Assembly: GCF_016908395.1 (NCBI RefSeq)
Contig: NZ_JAFBDU010000001.1
Span: 434,001-498,000, forward strand
Reading direction: 5' to 3'
Source: Metabacillus crassostreae
GTDB taxonomy: Bacteria; Bacillota; Bacilli; Bacillales; Bacillaceae
DNA: 64,000 nucleotides
The notes under the pieces: model-generated
The model's database searches: none
What the model saw: only the letters and a program-made list of their open reading frames with translations
What the model was told of the DNA's origin: nothing
Part shown: piece by piece, positions 1 to 9,265 of the stretch
Position numbering within the stretch: position 1 is the stretch's first letter
Layout of the letters: each line of letters starts with the position of its first letter
Made by a program: the position numbers and the translations under genes

Positions 1-2597
1 GTTGTTGAGATGGTTTCCCAATTTTGCCAGCCACCAGTATTAGGAATATCTGTTGTTGCTAAAGTGTTTGTATCTGATTTAAATTGAAGCTGACCATTTG
101 ATGTTTGGCTAGCTATACGATATTCAACCTTATAAGCGCCTGCTTTTGGGACATTGATCGCATAATCTAAATAATCTCCAGTATCAATGTAGCCAATATT
201 TTCTCCGCCACCACTATCTGTTGTTGCTTCATGGGTAACTCCACTCATATTTGTATAATTTTCAGCTTCAATTTTGGCAGGGATGGTTATTGTGTCTGGA
301 ACTGGATCCGGATCTGGATCTGGATTAGGATTTTCGTTGCCACTTCCATTTCCAGTATTAAAGCTATTCGGCTCTACTGTTACAGTATGGCCGTCTGAGA
401 AACGAACTGTTTTTGTTTCATATGTCATATTATATACGACATATGTTTTCTTACCATTTTTATTGAAGACAGCATAAATTGGATAATCAGCAGTGATCGT
501 CGGATCCGCATTTCCGATTGCATCCAAATTATAAATCCAATGGTACATATTTGCCTTAGAATTTCCTGCCTCAGGAGTCATACTTGAAATTCTTGAATTA
601 AATGATGATTTGGCATCATTTACATCTGAAATCGCACGATACATGTAGATTAGATCTTCCCACACGTTAAAATTTGTGCCACCGTTTTCTGAAACTAGAG
701 TGTTATAATTTTTAGCTGTATAATCTGGATAATGTGTTAAATATAAGGAAGCACCTGTAATTGGTAACCAGTTAATTCCATGTACTTCTTCAGGATTGTT
801 TGTCCACCAAACTGCATCTCCAACTGTTTTGCCACCCCAAATCATACTAGCAGTAGAACGAGTGAAGTCTGGATGATGTATATTATCATTTACATCAAAC
901 CAATATTCATTTATTGCATTCATTTCTGTCGTATATAGGTAGATACCTAGATCACGAATTGTTTTATCACCAGTTGCTTCTCCCCATAGAATTAAGCCTG
1001 CCCAAGCGTTCATCGCTTCTGAAGAGGATTCATTATTATTGCCATCCCCAAACCTTGAATGACCTGATGCCCATGAATGTCCTGCATAAGGATCAAAGTT
1101 TCTTAGGAAAGGAAAGTCTTGATCATTTCGATCAGGATTGGCTATATCACGAATTAATAAGTCGACCATTTTTCCCCATTTAGAGTCACTTGCCCAAGCC
1201 TGATCTACTCGCGCGATTTCAGCAGCAGCTTTTATAAAATAACCATAGTGGAAGTGGTGGTCATTTAATTCTGCTGCACTACCAAAACTAGCCGGATATC
1301 CAATAACTGTTCCCCAAGTCTTATTGTAGTAAAATAATTCAGATAAATTTAAACTTCCTGCTTCATCACTAGCAGTAAACCAGTCTTCTAATCTATTTTT
1401 AATTTCAGATCTAAATTGAGTGGCCGCATTATCATCACCAACTTGCTCTGCAATAGGTGCAAGTGTAGCCAATTTTCCTAAACGTTTTCCAACCCAATAA
1501 GTATCTGGAGTATTTGAATAGTCCTCAGACTCTGCTTCATCTACATATTGAGCTAGTTGATTTTTATCATAAGATCCTTTATCAGGTAGAGAAGGTAACA
1601 CCCCGGTAAAATCCATTGTTGTTTTGAATGAATTTCCTTCTGCTGTTTTCATTAAACCACGAACTGATTGATAAGTATAAGGTAGTAATGATTTATTCGT
1701 ATTTTTCCATTGATGTGGGTACAATGCAAAAATGGTACCAGACTTTGAACCTTCTTTTACATCTGTTGTAGTAGTAAATGTTGTTGTAATCTTACTAGTG
1801 TTTTCATCATAAGACCAATCAACTTTTGTGTCTGAAACATGTGAGTAGGCATATTCTTTAAATTTAGCTAAAGTCTCTGGTGATTTGTCTGGGAGGGCAA
1901 CTATTGAAAAGTAGTTTTTTCCATTTAAGTTGTTGGTAAGGGTTTTACCACCTATTCCATTCCATGTACTACCAGAAGGTCCAAACAGTCCATAATGACT
2001 TCCTTCAATTGTTATACCTAAAACGGAGCTTGACGAGTTTCCTGACCAAACAGTAGGTGCTGTATAAAAGGATAATTGTGGATTTCCACCAGTAAAAGTA
2101 AAGTAAACATAAGGTGATCCATGACCATATGTGACTTCCATAGAGTTGTTGTTATTCTTGTATAAAGCGCTTACAAACCAATCGTTAGATGAATTAACCT
2201 TAGTGTCAGGAAAGGTAGTAGCATTCGAATGCCCAACAGTAAAGTCGTGAATATCATTTATCCATCCACATACACAGGAGGAATTTGCTGTAATTCTTGA
2301 ACTAGGGTTATAGATTCGAAATCCATCCTCTTGGTTTTTTACTGCTAGAGGATGTGGGTACTGAGCTTCTGAATATTTATCCCATGCTAGATTACTCCAC
2401 CAATCATTTGTAGGCATTTTTCCTTGAAATTGATCTGTTTTATAAATTTGATTTTGTACATCAGTCGCACCAGGTGGGAGAACAGTAGAATATGATCCTG
2501 CACCAAGTGTTTCTTCACCAGAAAAAGCAGATAATTGAGTAGGCATTAACATCAATGACATCGTGAAAAGTAGAATATAAATGTAAGCTTTTTGCAT
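1..2597 (-). CDS. GH81 endo-beta-1,3-glucanase with CBM6, C-terminus cut by window edge
   Basis: Secreted family-81 glycoside hydrolase that would cut beta-1,3-glucans such as fungal wall glucan or laminarin outside the cell. The ATG at 2597 follows AGGAGGGTTC, and a hydrophobic signal peptide (residues 1 to about 24) ends near LSAFSG. The GH81 core carries NDHHFHYGYF near residue 445 and a Ser-rich ESSSEAMNAW segment near 520, both conserved around the catalytic site. An acidic PDPDPDPDP linker near residue 760 leads into a CBM6 module with the typical NTGGWQNWETI motif, still open at the window edge. The reading frame is intact from start to edge. It is divergent from a second GH81 gene but differs from it in accessory domains, so the pair looks like diverged paralogs, not a recent copy. 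Confidence 0.9.
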   Translation of the reverse strand, partial: MQKAYIYILLFTMSLMLMPTQLSAFSGEETLGAGSYSTVLPPGATDVQNQIYKTDQFQGKMPTNDWWSNLAWDKYSEAQYPHPLAVKNQEDGFRIYNPSSRITANSSCVCGWINDIHDFTVGHSNATTFPDTKVNSSNDWFVSALYKNNNNSMEVTYGHGSPYVYFTFTGGNPQLSFYTAPTVWSGNSSSSVLGITIEGSHYGLFGPSGSTWNGIGGKTLTNNLNGKNYFSIVALPDKSPETLAKFKEYAYSHVSDTKVDWSYDENTSKITTTFTTTTDVKEGSKSGTIFALYPHQWKNTNKSLLPYTYQSVRGLMKTAEGNSFKTTMDFTGVLPSLPDKGSYDKNQLAQYVDEAESEDYSNTPDTYWVGKRLGKLATLAPIAEQVGDDNAATQFRSEIKNRLEDWFTASDEAGSLNLSELFYYNKTWGTVIGYPASFGSAAELNDHHFHYGYFIKAAAEIARVDQAWASDSKWGKMVDLLIRDIANPDRNDQDFPFLRNFDPYAGHSWASGHSRFGDGNNNESSSEAMNAWAGLILWGEATGDKTIRDLGIYLYTTEMNAINEYWFDVNDNIHHPDFTRSTASMIWGGKTVGDAVWWTNNPEEVHGINWLPITGASLYLTHYPDYTAKNYNTLVSENGGTNFNVWEDLIYMYRAISDVNDAKSSFNSRISSMTPEAGNSKANMYHWIYNLDAIGNADPTITADYPIYAVFNKNGKKTYVVYNMTYETKTVRFSDGHTVTVEPNSFNTGNGSGNENPNPDPDPDPVPDTITIPAKIEAENYTNMSGVTHEATTDSGGGENIGYIDTGDYLDYAINVPKAGAYKVEYRIASQTSNGQLQFKSDTNTLATTDIPNTGGWQNWETIST

Positions 2598-2874
2598 CAG
2601 AACCCTCCTAATTTTTGTTAGTGAAAGCGTATAGTTAAAACCTTTTATCCCTCCTTTAAATTAGAAACCGCTTTCTTGAACAATTTTTCACAAAATTGGA
2701 ATAAATGTCAATATAAAATGAGAAAATTGAGAATATTTTCATATAAAATTACTTTTTTACCATCTAGAAATAGGTATATTTTATTAAGCCTTAATTTTAA
2801 TAAGTAATAGGCCTTAAATATTTTCTCGAGACATAATCTATAAAAATAATTAGTTTAATGGACTGCAATAAACC

Positions 2875-2904
2875 TTGACAAAAAAATAAATCTTTTTTTA
2901 TAAT
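2875..2904 (+). promoter_or_regulatory. Sigma-A promoter of the anchored GH81 gene
   Basis: TTGACA (2875-2880), an 18-bp spacer and TATAAT (2899-2904). The start point should fall near 2911, inside the palindrome AGAAAGCGCTTTCT at 2910-2923, so a regulator bound there would block initiation. Confidence 0.75.
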
Positions 2905-2909
2905 AAAAT

Positions 2910-2923
2910 AGAAAGCGCTTTCT
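2910..2923. promoter_or_regulatory. Perfect 14-bp operator palindrome (cre/LacI-like)
   Basis: AGAAAGCGCTTTCT is a perfect palindrome at the predicted start point of the GH81 promoter. Related sites lie at 2663-2676 (AGAAACCGCTTTCT), 2968-2981 (AGAAACCGATTTCC) and 8950-8963 (before the pectin lyase). The spread over all three polysaccharide-degradation genes suggests one regulator, either CcpA or a LacI-family repressor encoded elsewhere. Confidence 0.65.
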
Positions 2924-3001
2924 TTAGTTGAGGGATCGATTTTCCTCTATTATTTTTTTCTATTTAAAGAAACCGATTTCCTTCATTTTTGCAAGGAGGT
3001 G

Positions 3002-3058
3002 ATGATTTTAAATACTGACCAGATAGTTAATAAATATTCAGGAGGTAATACGAATTGA
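3002..3058 (+). promoter_or_regulatory. Stand-alone Shine-Dalgarno with 18-codon leader frame
   Basis: AAGGAGGTGAT at 2993-3003 pairs with essentially the whole anti-SD of 16S rRNA. An ATG at 3002 opens an 18-codon frame whose TGA (3056-3058) overlaps the TTG start of the GH81 gene at 3055. The SD-to-ATG gap of about 2 nt is too short for normal initiation, so an mRNA-stabilising stand-alone SD (as in the cry3A STAB-SD) is at least as likely as a coupled leader peptide. Confidence 0.45.
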
Positions 3059-6000
3059 AACGTAGGTCCAAACACCAAAAATATTTAGCTATGTTATCTA
3101 TTATTGTCCTATTGTTATCTACTATTCTACCTGTTACTTCAGTATTTGCTGAAGATGAAGGCACTGTTTCAGTAGGTGCTGGTAACTACCGAACATCGAT
3201 TGATGGATTAAATTATGGAAGCCCTCAAAGTGAAATATTTAAAACAATTAACCTTGAAGGTGCAATTCCAACAAACGAATGGTGGAGTTCTGCCATATGG
3301 AAGGATTTTTCAAGTGCAATATATCCTCATCCTTTAGCTGTAAAAGCTTATGATCAGGGTTTAGGAATTGATTACCCAGAAGTAACCGTTGAACCTAACA
3401 CACGCGAAGACGGTAAAGATTTTGTAAATGCATTATATGAAGATAAAGATAAAGATCTTGTATTAGGTGGGGAAGGACTCACCGCTGAAGCTGCATTAGT
3501 AGATGGATACAGTGATTGGGCTGTTGATTTATTATTTGAAAATGCGAACAAGTCTAAGAAATTAAAAACAACAATCTCTCATGGTAGTCCATATATATTT
3601 GCAACATACTCTAATACAAACCCACAAATTCATGTAAATGGACAAGCAACGGTTTGGAGTGGAAATCAAGATAGCTCTGTATTAGGAGTAACAATTAATG
3701 GAAACCACTACGGTGTTTTTGCCCCAACAGGAACCACTTGGACTGGATTAGATACAAATACATTTACAGCAAAGCTACCATCTGGAACTGACTACATATC
3801 GATTGCTGTATTACCAGATTCAAGCACTGAAACTTTGGCTTTTTATGAGCAACATGCTTATTCGTTTATTACCGATTCTAAGGTAGATTATTCTTATGAT
3901 GAACAAACGAGTAAAGTTACAACTAACCTTTCTGTTACAACAGAATTAAAAGAAGCAGGAAAAGACAAAAGCACAATTATGGCTCTTTATCCTCATCAAT
4001 GGAGAAACACAACGAATGAATTACTAGATTACGAGTATCGCTCCCCAAGAGGGACAATGAAGACAATTGCAGGAAACTCTGTTACAACAGTTCTTACTTA
4101 CCACGGTATGCTACCTTATATGCCAACATTAGGAGCAGATAAAACTAGACTTCAACAGCTCGTTGATCAAGTGGAAGCAGAAGAACAATTGGTACGTCCA
4201 GGGCTTGAGGGTGATGGGCCATACTGGGTTGGTAAAAACTTAAATCGGTTATCTCAGCTTTTACCAATTGCAAACCAATTAGGTGACAATGAAGCTGCAA
4301 CAAAATTTAAAGTAGCGATGGAAAATGAGCTAGCTGATTGGTTTACAGCTCCGGCTGATCGAGATAAAAAATTCTTTTATTATGATAATAACTGGGGTAC
4401 TTTACTTGGTTACCCAAATGGATTCGGTGCTGAAACATCAATAAATGATCACCATTTCCACTGGGGCTACTGGGTATATGCTGCAGCATTACTTGAGCAA
4501 AATGACAATTGGGCAACTACCAATGATTTTGATGAAATGGTAGAGCTTTTAATAAAAGATATGGCCAACTGGGACCGAACAGATACATCAATGTTCCCAT
4601 ACCTAAGAAATTTTGATCCTTATGCAGGACATGCTTGGGCATCTGGAAATGGAACAGATCTTTATGGTGGTGATGGGTCTGTTACAGCTGAACCAGGAAA
4701 CAACCAAGAATCCTCCTCTGAATCCATTAACGCATGGGCAGGAATGATTATGTGGGGTGAAGCAACAGGAAACGATGAGATTCGTGATGCTGGTATTTAC
4801 ATGTACACGACTGAAGTAGACGCCATTAATAATTATTGGTTTGATATTGATAATATGAATCTACCAGAAGAATATAAGTATGAATATGCGCCAATGGTAT
4901 TTTCTTCAGGTAGTGAGTACCGAGTATGGTGGACAAAAAACAGTGAAGAAGTGCATGGAATCAACATGCTTCCAATTACTGCTTCATCCTTCTACCTTGG
5001 TTTTGATCCTGAGTATATGAAAGCCAATTACAACACAATGGTAGAAGAAAATGGTGGTGTTGAACAGGAATGGGCAGAGGTTTTCTGGATGTATCAAGCC
5101 ATGTACGATCCTGCAACTGCATTAGAAAAGTTCAACACAACAGATTATGCTGCAGAGTATGGTGAATCAAAAGCACACACATATCAATGGATAACAAACT
5201 TTGCTGAATTAGGAAATGTCGACCGTTCTGTAACAGCGGATACATCCATGTATGCTGTTTTTGATAAAGATGGTGTAAAAACATACATGGCTTTTAATCC
5301 TGATAATCAAGATAAAACGGTTACCTTCACAAGTATTGATTCTTCTAGTCCAGCAGTTGAACTGATCGTTCCTGCAAATTCAGTAGGATCAACAGTACGA
5401 AACACGAACTTAAGTGATACTAGTAAACCAGATTTAGTTGTAACGGATATTATAACAGACCCATCCGTACCTGCAACTGGTGATACAATTACGTTTAAGG
5501 TGAAAGTTCAGAACCAAGGATACACAGAAGCGAAAAACTCAGATAGTGCTGTAGGTATGATCATAAATGTTAACGATGAGCTGCTAGGCTGGGGTGGTAG
5601 CAGTGATCCAATCACACCAGGTGAAACAGTTGAGTTAGCGTTACGAGCTGATTGGTCTTCACCAGCAACAAGCTGGACAGCAACAAAGGGTACTCAAACC
5701 ATTACAGCTCATGTAAATAACCCTGATAATGGTTCAAGAGGCTTTGAAGAAGTTAATGTAGAAAATAATGTGTTAAGTAAAGAGATACTAGTAGAAGATC
5801 CACCAAAAACAAATGAACTATTTTTACGTTCACTAGGTTCACTTCCTGTTCGTACTTTATTAAAAGAACAAGGTGGCACAGAAGTAAACGATCGCTTATC
5901 AGCTGATCATAATTCTGTTATGTATGAGGTGAAGGATGTTCTTGGTGATTACCAAGGATCAGGATCATCTGTTTATGAATTAGAAGTAGACGCTGCAACA

Positions 6001-8622
6001 AATACCGATGCAGCTATACAAGTAAAGCTATCTTATGATTTTAACAATGATGGAACAATCGATCGCACAGAGCTTTTTGCTCCTCATAAATTAGATCATT
6101 CAGAAGGCTTTGAAACGATTACTAGTGATAACACTAGTGCGGAAATTACTGGAGCTTATAACAACTTTTCTTATGGTAGAGTTCAGGTAGAGCTTATTAA
6201 CCTAACTCCTGAATCAGCAATTGATGTAAAAGTAAACAGCAAATCTGCTGCGAAAGTTCAGCTACCTTACAATGCAATTAACATAACTCGTAAAGCTGAG
6301 CTTGTGCTAAAAGACTTTACTTGGGAACCAGCTGAACCAAAAGCAGGAGATACTGTTACCTTCCAGGTTGTAGTTGAAAATCAAGGAAATGCAACAGCGA
6401 AAGATGGAAATGGTGCAGTAGGTTTTGATATGCAAGTAAATGGTGAGGTCCTTGGTTGGGGTGGAGTAAGTACACCAATCGGAGCTGGTGAAACTGTAAC
6501 AATGAGCTTAAGAAGTGATTGGAGTTCTCCTGGATCATGGACTGCCAAAGCAGGAACAAATAAAATAAAGGTAAATGTAAATAACCAAAAAAATATTGTA
6601 GAATCAAGCTTTGATAATAATATATTAGAAAAAAATATTACTGTTGAGGGTGAAGGCAATCCTCCTGATCAAACTGAAAAAGAGTGGGTAGAGGTTGGAG
6701 AAAACCTTGTGATCGATGGTGAGTTTAAATCCACAACAGAATTTGGAAATGGTGACAATCCGATTGAAGGCTGGAACATTCATAACCAAGGTGATTTTGA
6801 GACAGGTGCTGGACTTGCAGAATTCTCTGTTGTTGATGAAGCATTAAACGCTAAAATCCAACAAGTTGGTTGGGACTGGTGGCAAATCCAGTTGTTCCAA
6901 AACGTGAATTTATCAGCAGGTACCTACAAAGTTGCTTTTGATGCAAAATCTGATTTAGAACGTCCTTTATATGTTGAGCTTCAAGGTACAGATCGCCAAT
7001 CATTTACAATAAATGATACGATGAAATCCTATGAAACAATTCTAGAGGTTAGCAATGATGGGACGGCAAAGCTATTAATAGGATTAGGAAAAGCAGCTGC
7101 TGACACTGAGCTTACAGTACCATATAATGTAGTTATTGATAATGTAAGAATTGTGGAGGTTGAAGAGCAATTATCTCAACCTGAACCAGATCCTGTGAAA
7201 GATTGGGTTGAAATTGGCGAAAACCTTGTTATTGATGGTGGATTTGATACGACTACTAACTTTGGTAAAGCTCCAGATGAACTAGTTGAAGGCTGGAACA
7301 TCTTTAATATGGGAGAGCATGACCCAAATGGAGGAAAAGCGATATTCTCGGTTAATAATAAAGAGCTAAATGTCACTGTTGAACAACCAGGTTGGGAGTT
7401 ATGGCATATTCAATTATTACAAAACCTTGATATACCAGCTGGAACTTATAAGCTTGCCTTTGATGCAAAGTCAGAGATAGAGCGACCTGTGTATGCTGAG
7501 GTACAAGGAAGCGGTATGCAAACCTTAACAGTGACAGATACAATGCAAACACATGAGAAAATTATTGAAGTTGGGGCAGATGGAGTAAAGCAATTACTGA
7601 TTGGTTTAGGTAAAACTGCTGCTGATCCTACTTTAACAACACCATATAATATCGTTATCGATAATGTCAGATTGATTGAAGTTGCTGAAGATCCAGGCAC
7701 AGAAGATCCAGGCACAGAAGATCCAGGTACAGAAGATCCAGGCACAGAAGATCCGGGCACAGAAGATCCAGGTACAGAGGATCCGGGAACTGAAGACCCA
7801 GGCACAGAAGATCCAGGTACAGAAGACCCGGGTACAGAGGATCCAGGTACAGAGGATCCAGTAACAAAGCCAATTGTGCAAGTAAAGCCTAAGTTTAATG
7901 CATCGACTAATAAAGCTACTATTAATTTAGATGCTATCAAGGAACTAACGACCAATGGCACTCTAGAGTTAAATCTTGAGGAACTGAAAAATCAAACAAA
8001 AGTTATAGTAGAACTTGACTCAAACCAAGTGAAAGCATTAAAAGAAAAAAATGCTGTTATTCATCTGAAGAAAGGTGAAGTTGATCTACTAATCTCAGCG
8101 AGTAATTTAACAGGAGAAGGAACTGTTCAAATCGCTATGACAAAATTTAAGGACAATAAGGATGCTTTAGCTCCTGTTTATGACTTTACTATCACTCAAG
8201 GTAAAAAAATAATTGATACATTTGATACTCCAGTAACCCTTAAGTTCAAAGTAGATAAATTTAAAGATGCTAATAAAGTAAAAATTTATTATTATGATGA
8301 AAAGAAAAGTGAATGGATATCAATTGGGGGAACAGTAAAAGATGGTTATGTAACGGCAGAAACTGATCACTTTACAATCTTTACTGTTTTTGAAAATTCT
8401 ATAGGCAATCAGCCACCGACTGAAGAACCTAAAGATAATGATGAATCTAATGATAAAGAACAAAAAACAGATAAACCTGAACAAAGTATATCAAAAGATG
8501 AAAATGGCAAGAAACTACCTGACACAGCGACGAATACACATAATACCCTTTTACTTGGTGGATTATTAACCATAATTGGTCTCTTGTATATTGGAAGAAA
8601 TCGGCTTTTATTAAGAAAGTGA
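3055..8622 (+). CDS. Giant sortase-anchored GH81 beta-1,3-glucanase
   Basis: Cell-wall-anchored endo-beta-1,3-glucanase of 1855 residues. TTG start after AGGAGGT (3040-3046). Domains in order: signal peptide 1-32 (cut after VFA); GH81 catalytic region about 40-790 with NDHHFHWGYW near 464 and ESSSESINAW near 551; two CARDB-type modules starting near 792 and 1079, with an uncharacterised region between; two CBM4/9-like modules near 1212-1375 and 1382-1540, each opening with a WVE.GENLVIDG motif; a GTEDP repeat stalk near 1545-1602; a further beta-rich region; and a C-terminal LPDTA signal near 1821 followed by a membrane helix and basic tail. LPDTA matches the B. subtilis YfkN signal used by class D sortase. 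The enzyme is probably displayed on the surface while the divergent GH81 protein is released. Confidence 0.93.
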   Translation: MKRRSKHQKYLAMLSIIVLLLSTILPVTSVFAEDEGTVSVGAGNYRTSIDGLNYGSPQSEIFKTINLEGAIPTNEWWSSAIWKDFSSAIYPHPLAVKAYDQGLGIDYPEVTVEPNTREDGKDFVNALYEDKDKDLVLGGEGLTAEAALVDGYSDWAVDLLFENANKSKKLKTTISHGSPYIFATYSNTNPQIHVNGQATVWSGNQDSSVLGVTINGNHYGVFAPTGTTWTGLDTNTFTAKLPSGTDYISIAVLPDSSTETLAFYEQHAYSFITDSKVDYSYDEQTSKVTTNLSVTTELKEAGKDKSTIMALYPHQWRNTTNELLDYEYRSPRGTMKTIAGNSVTTVLTYHGMLPYMPTLGADKTRLQQLVDQVEAEEQLVRPGLEGDGPYWVGKNLNRLSQLLPIANQLGDNEAATKFKVAMENELADWFTAPADRDKKFFYYDNNWGTLLGYPNGFGAETSINDHHFHWGYWVYAAALLEQNDNWATTNDFDEMVELLIKDMANWDRTDTSMFPYLRNFDPYAGHAWASGNGTDLYGGDGSVTAEPGNNQESSSESINAWAGMIMWGEATGNDEIRDAGIYMYTTEVDAINNYWFDIDNMNLPEEYKYEYAPMVFSSGSEYRVWWTKNSEEVHGINMLPITASSFYLGFDPEYMKANYNTMVEENGGVEQEWAEVFWMYQAMYDPATALEKFNTTDYAAEYGESKAHTYQWITNFAELGNVDRSVTADTSMYAVFDKDGVKTYMAFNPDNQDKTVTFTSIDSSSPAVELIVPANSVGSTVRNTNLSDTSKPDLVVTDIITDPSVPATGDTITFKVKVQNQGYTEAKNSDSAVGMIINVNDELLGWGGSSDPITPGETVELALRADWSSPATSWTATKGTQTITAHVNNPDNGSRGFEEVNVENNVLSKEILVEDPPKTNELFLRSLGSLPVRTLLKEQGGTEVNDRLSADHNSVMYEVKDVLGDYQGSGSSVYELEVDAATNTDAAIQVKLSYDFNNDGTIDRTELFAPHKLDHSEGFETITSDNTSAEITGAYNNFSYGRVQVELINLTPESAIDVKVNSKSAAKVQLPYNAINITRKAELVLKDFTWEPAEPKAGDTVTFQVVVENQGNATAKDGNGAVGFDMQVNGEVLGWGGVSTPIGAGETVTMSLRSDWSSPGSWTAKAGTNKIKVNVNNQKNIVESSFDNNILEKNITVEGEGNPPDQTEKEWVEVGENLVIDGEFKSTTEFGNGDNPIEGWNIHNQGDFETGAGLAEFSVVDEALNAKIQQVGWDWWQIQLFQNVNLSAGTYKVAFDAKSDLERPLYVELQGTDRQSFTINDTMKSYETILEVSNDGTAKLLIGLGKAAADTELTVPYNVVIDNVRIVEVEEQLSQPEPDPVKDWVEIGENLVIDGGFDTTTNFGKAPDELVEGWNIFNMGEHDPNGGKAIFSVNNKELNVTVEQPGWELWHIQLLQNLDIPAGTYKLAFDAKSEIERPVYAEVQGSGMQTLTVTDTMQTHEKIIEVGADGVKQLLIGLGKTAADPTLTTPYNIVIDNVRLIEVAEDPGTEDPGTEDPGTEDPGTEDPGTEDPGTEDPGTEDPGTEDPGTEDPGTEDPGTEDPVTKPIVQVKPKFNASTNKATINLDAIKELTTNGTLELNLEELKNQTKVIVELDSNQVKALKEKNAVIHLKKGEVDLLISASNLTGEGTVQIAMTKFKDNKDALAPVYDFTITQGKKIIDTFDTPVTLKFKVDKFKDANKVKIYYYDEKKSEWISIGGTVKDGYVTAETDHFTIFTVFENSIGNQPPTEEPKDNDESNDKEQKTDKPEQSISKDENGKKLPDTATNTHNTLLLGGLLTIIGLLYIGRNRLLLRK
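7689..7860 (+). repeat. Eleven in-frame 15-bp repeats coding GTEDP
   Basis: Tandem 15-bp units (GATCCAGGCACAGAA and variants) encode eleven GTEDP pentapeptides forming an acidic stalk between the carbohydrate-binding modules and the wall-proximal region. Third-position differences between units show the array is not brand new. Copy number is likely to vary between strains by slippage. Confidence 0.95.
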
Positions 8623-9265
8623 TAGTTTATTAGGAGAATGCTAGTATAAGTGCTCTAGTAATTTATCAACCAAGGAGACTATGAAGGTTCAAATTTAAAA
8701 CAAGTGAATCAGAAGAGAAAGCGCATTGAGATTCAAATATGAAGCTCAATGCGTTTTTTATTAATTTTATCAATGTTTCATAATCACCATATAGTAAGAA
8801 TAAGAAGAAATTTACCAAGAGATACGTAGGGGAAATAGGTTGTTAATACCAGTATAATCGATTCATTTTTTATCAATAACTGTTTTTTTAAACAAAAATA
8901 ACTGTTTTTTATATATTAAATATAGAAGAGAAGAAGATATTATACATTCGTAAGCGGTTTCAATTTTGTTGTGGAGGTGATTGTTTATTAGTTGGTCATA
9001 TAGTTATAAAATTATAAAATAATGTATCTATGAAGATTGTAATGAAAGTAAAACTGCTGTGGACATTTTAGCCATTAATTAGAGCTAGCTGACATGTTAA
9101 AGATGTGTGTTCTAAAAACTACCAAAGATAATTCAAGTTTTATCAGCATTGAATTTAACGATGATTGATAGGAAAACAACTAGAACTTATGGTAAAGAGT
9201 GGATTGTCAAGCTATGCATCTAAGAATCAGCATATTAAATTTTAAAATTAGGAGCTGATTGTAAA
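8623..9265. promoter_or_regulatory. Intergenic region and long leader of the PL11 lyase
   Basis: Holds the GH81 terminator (8721-8760), an operator-like GTAAGCGGTTTCAA at 8950-8963 related to the sites near the GH81 genes, and a strong GGAGGTGATTG at 8973-8983 almost 290 nt before the lyase start. The sequence just after that SD resembles the one after the GH81 leader SD (shared ATAGTTA). No convincing gene is present in the stretch. Confidence 0.55.
8721..8760 (+). terminator. Intrinsic terminator after anchored GH81 gene
   Basis: Stem CGCATTGAG (8722-8730) with CTCAATGCG (8745-8753), followed by TTTTTT. Confidence 0.9.

Larger units (their letters stand above)
2598..3054. promoter_or_regulatory. 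Divergent control region between two GH81 genes
   Basis: A 457-bp intergenic region with mirrored parts. Three palindromic operator-like sites of the form GAAANCGNTTTC lie at 2663-2676, 2910-2923 and 2968-2981, and a half-match (TGAAAGCGTATAG) lies at 2622-2634. They fit the cre/LacI-family pattern with a central CG, so CcpA or a local LacI-type regulator is likely. Strong Shine-Dalgarno sequences stand well before each start codon: AAAGGAGGGAT on the minus strand (2657-2647) and AAGGAGGTGAT on the plus strand (2993-3003). Confidence 0.7.

Noticed and set aside
7689-7860. CRISPR array
   Set aside because: Contiguous 15-bp coding repeats without spacers.
7446-7961. Minus-strand and frame-shifted open frames across the GTEDP repeats
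   Set aside because: They exist only because the 15-bp repeat lacks stops in several frames; no ribosome binding sites.
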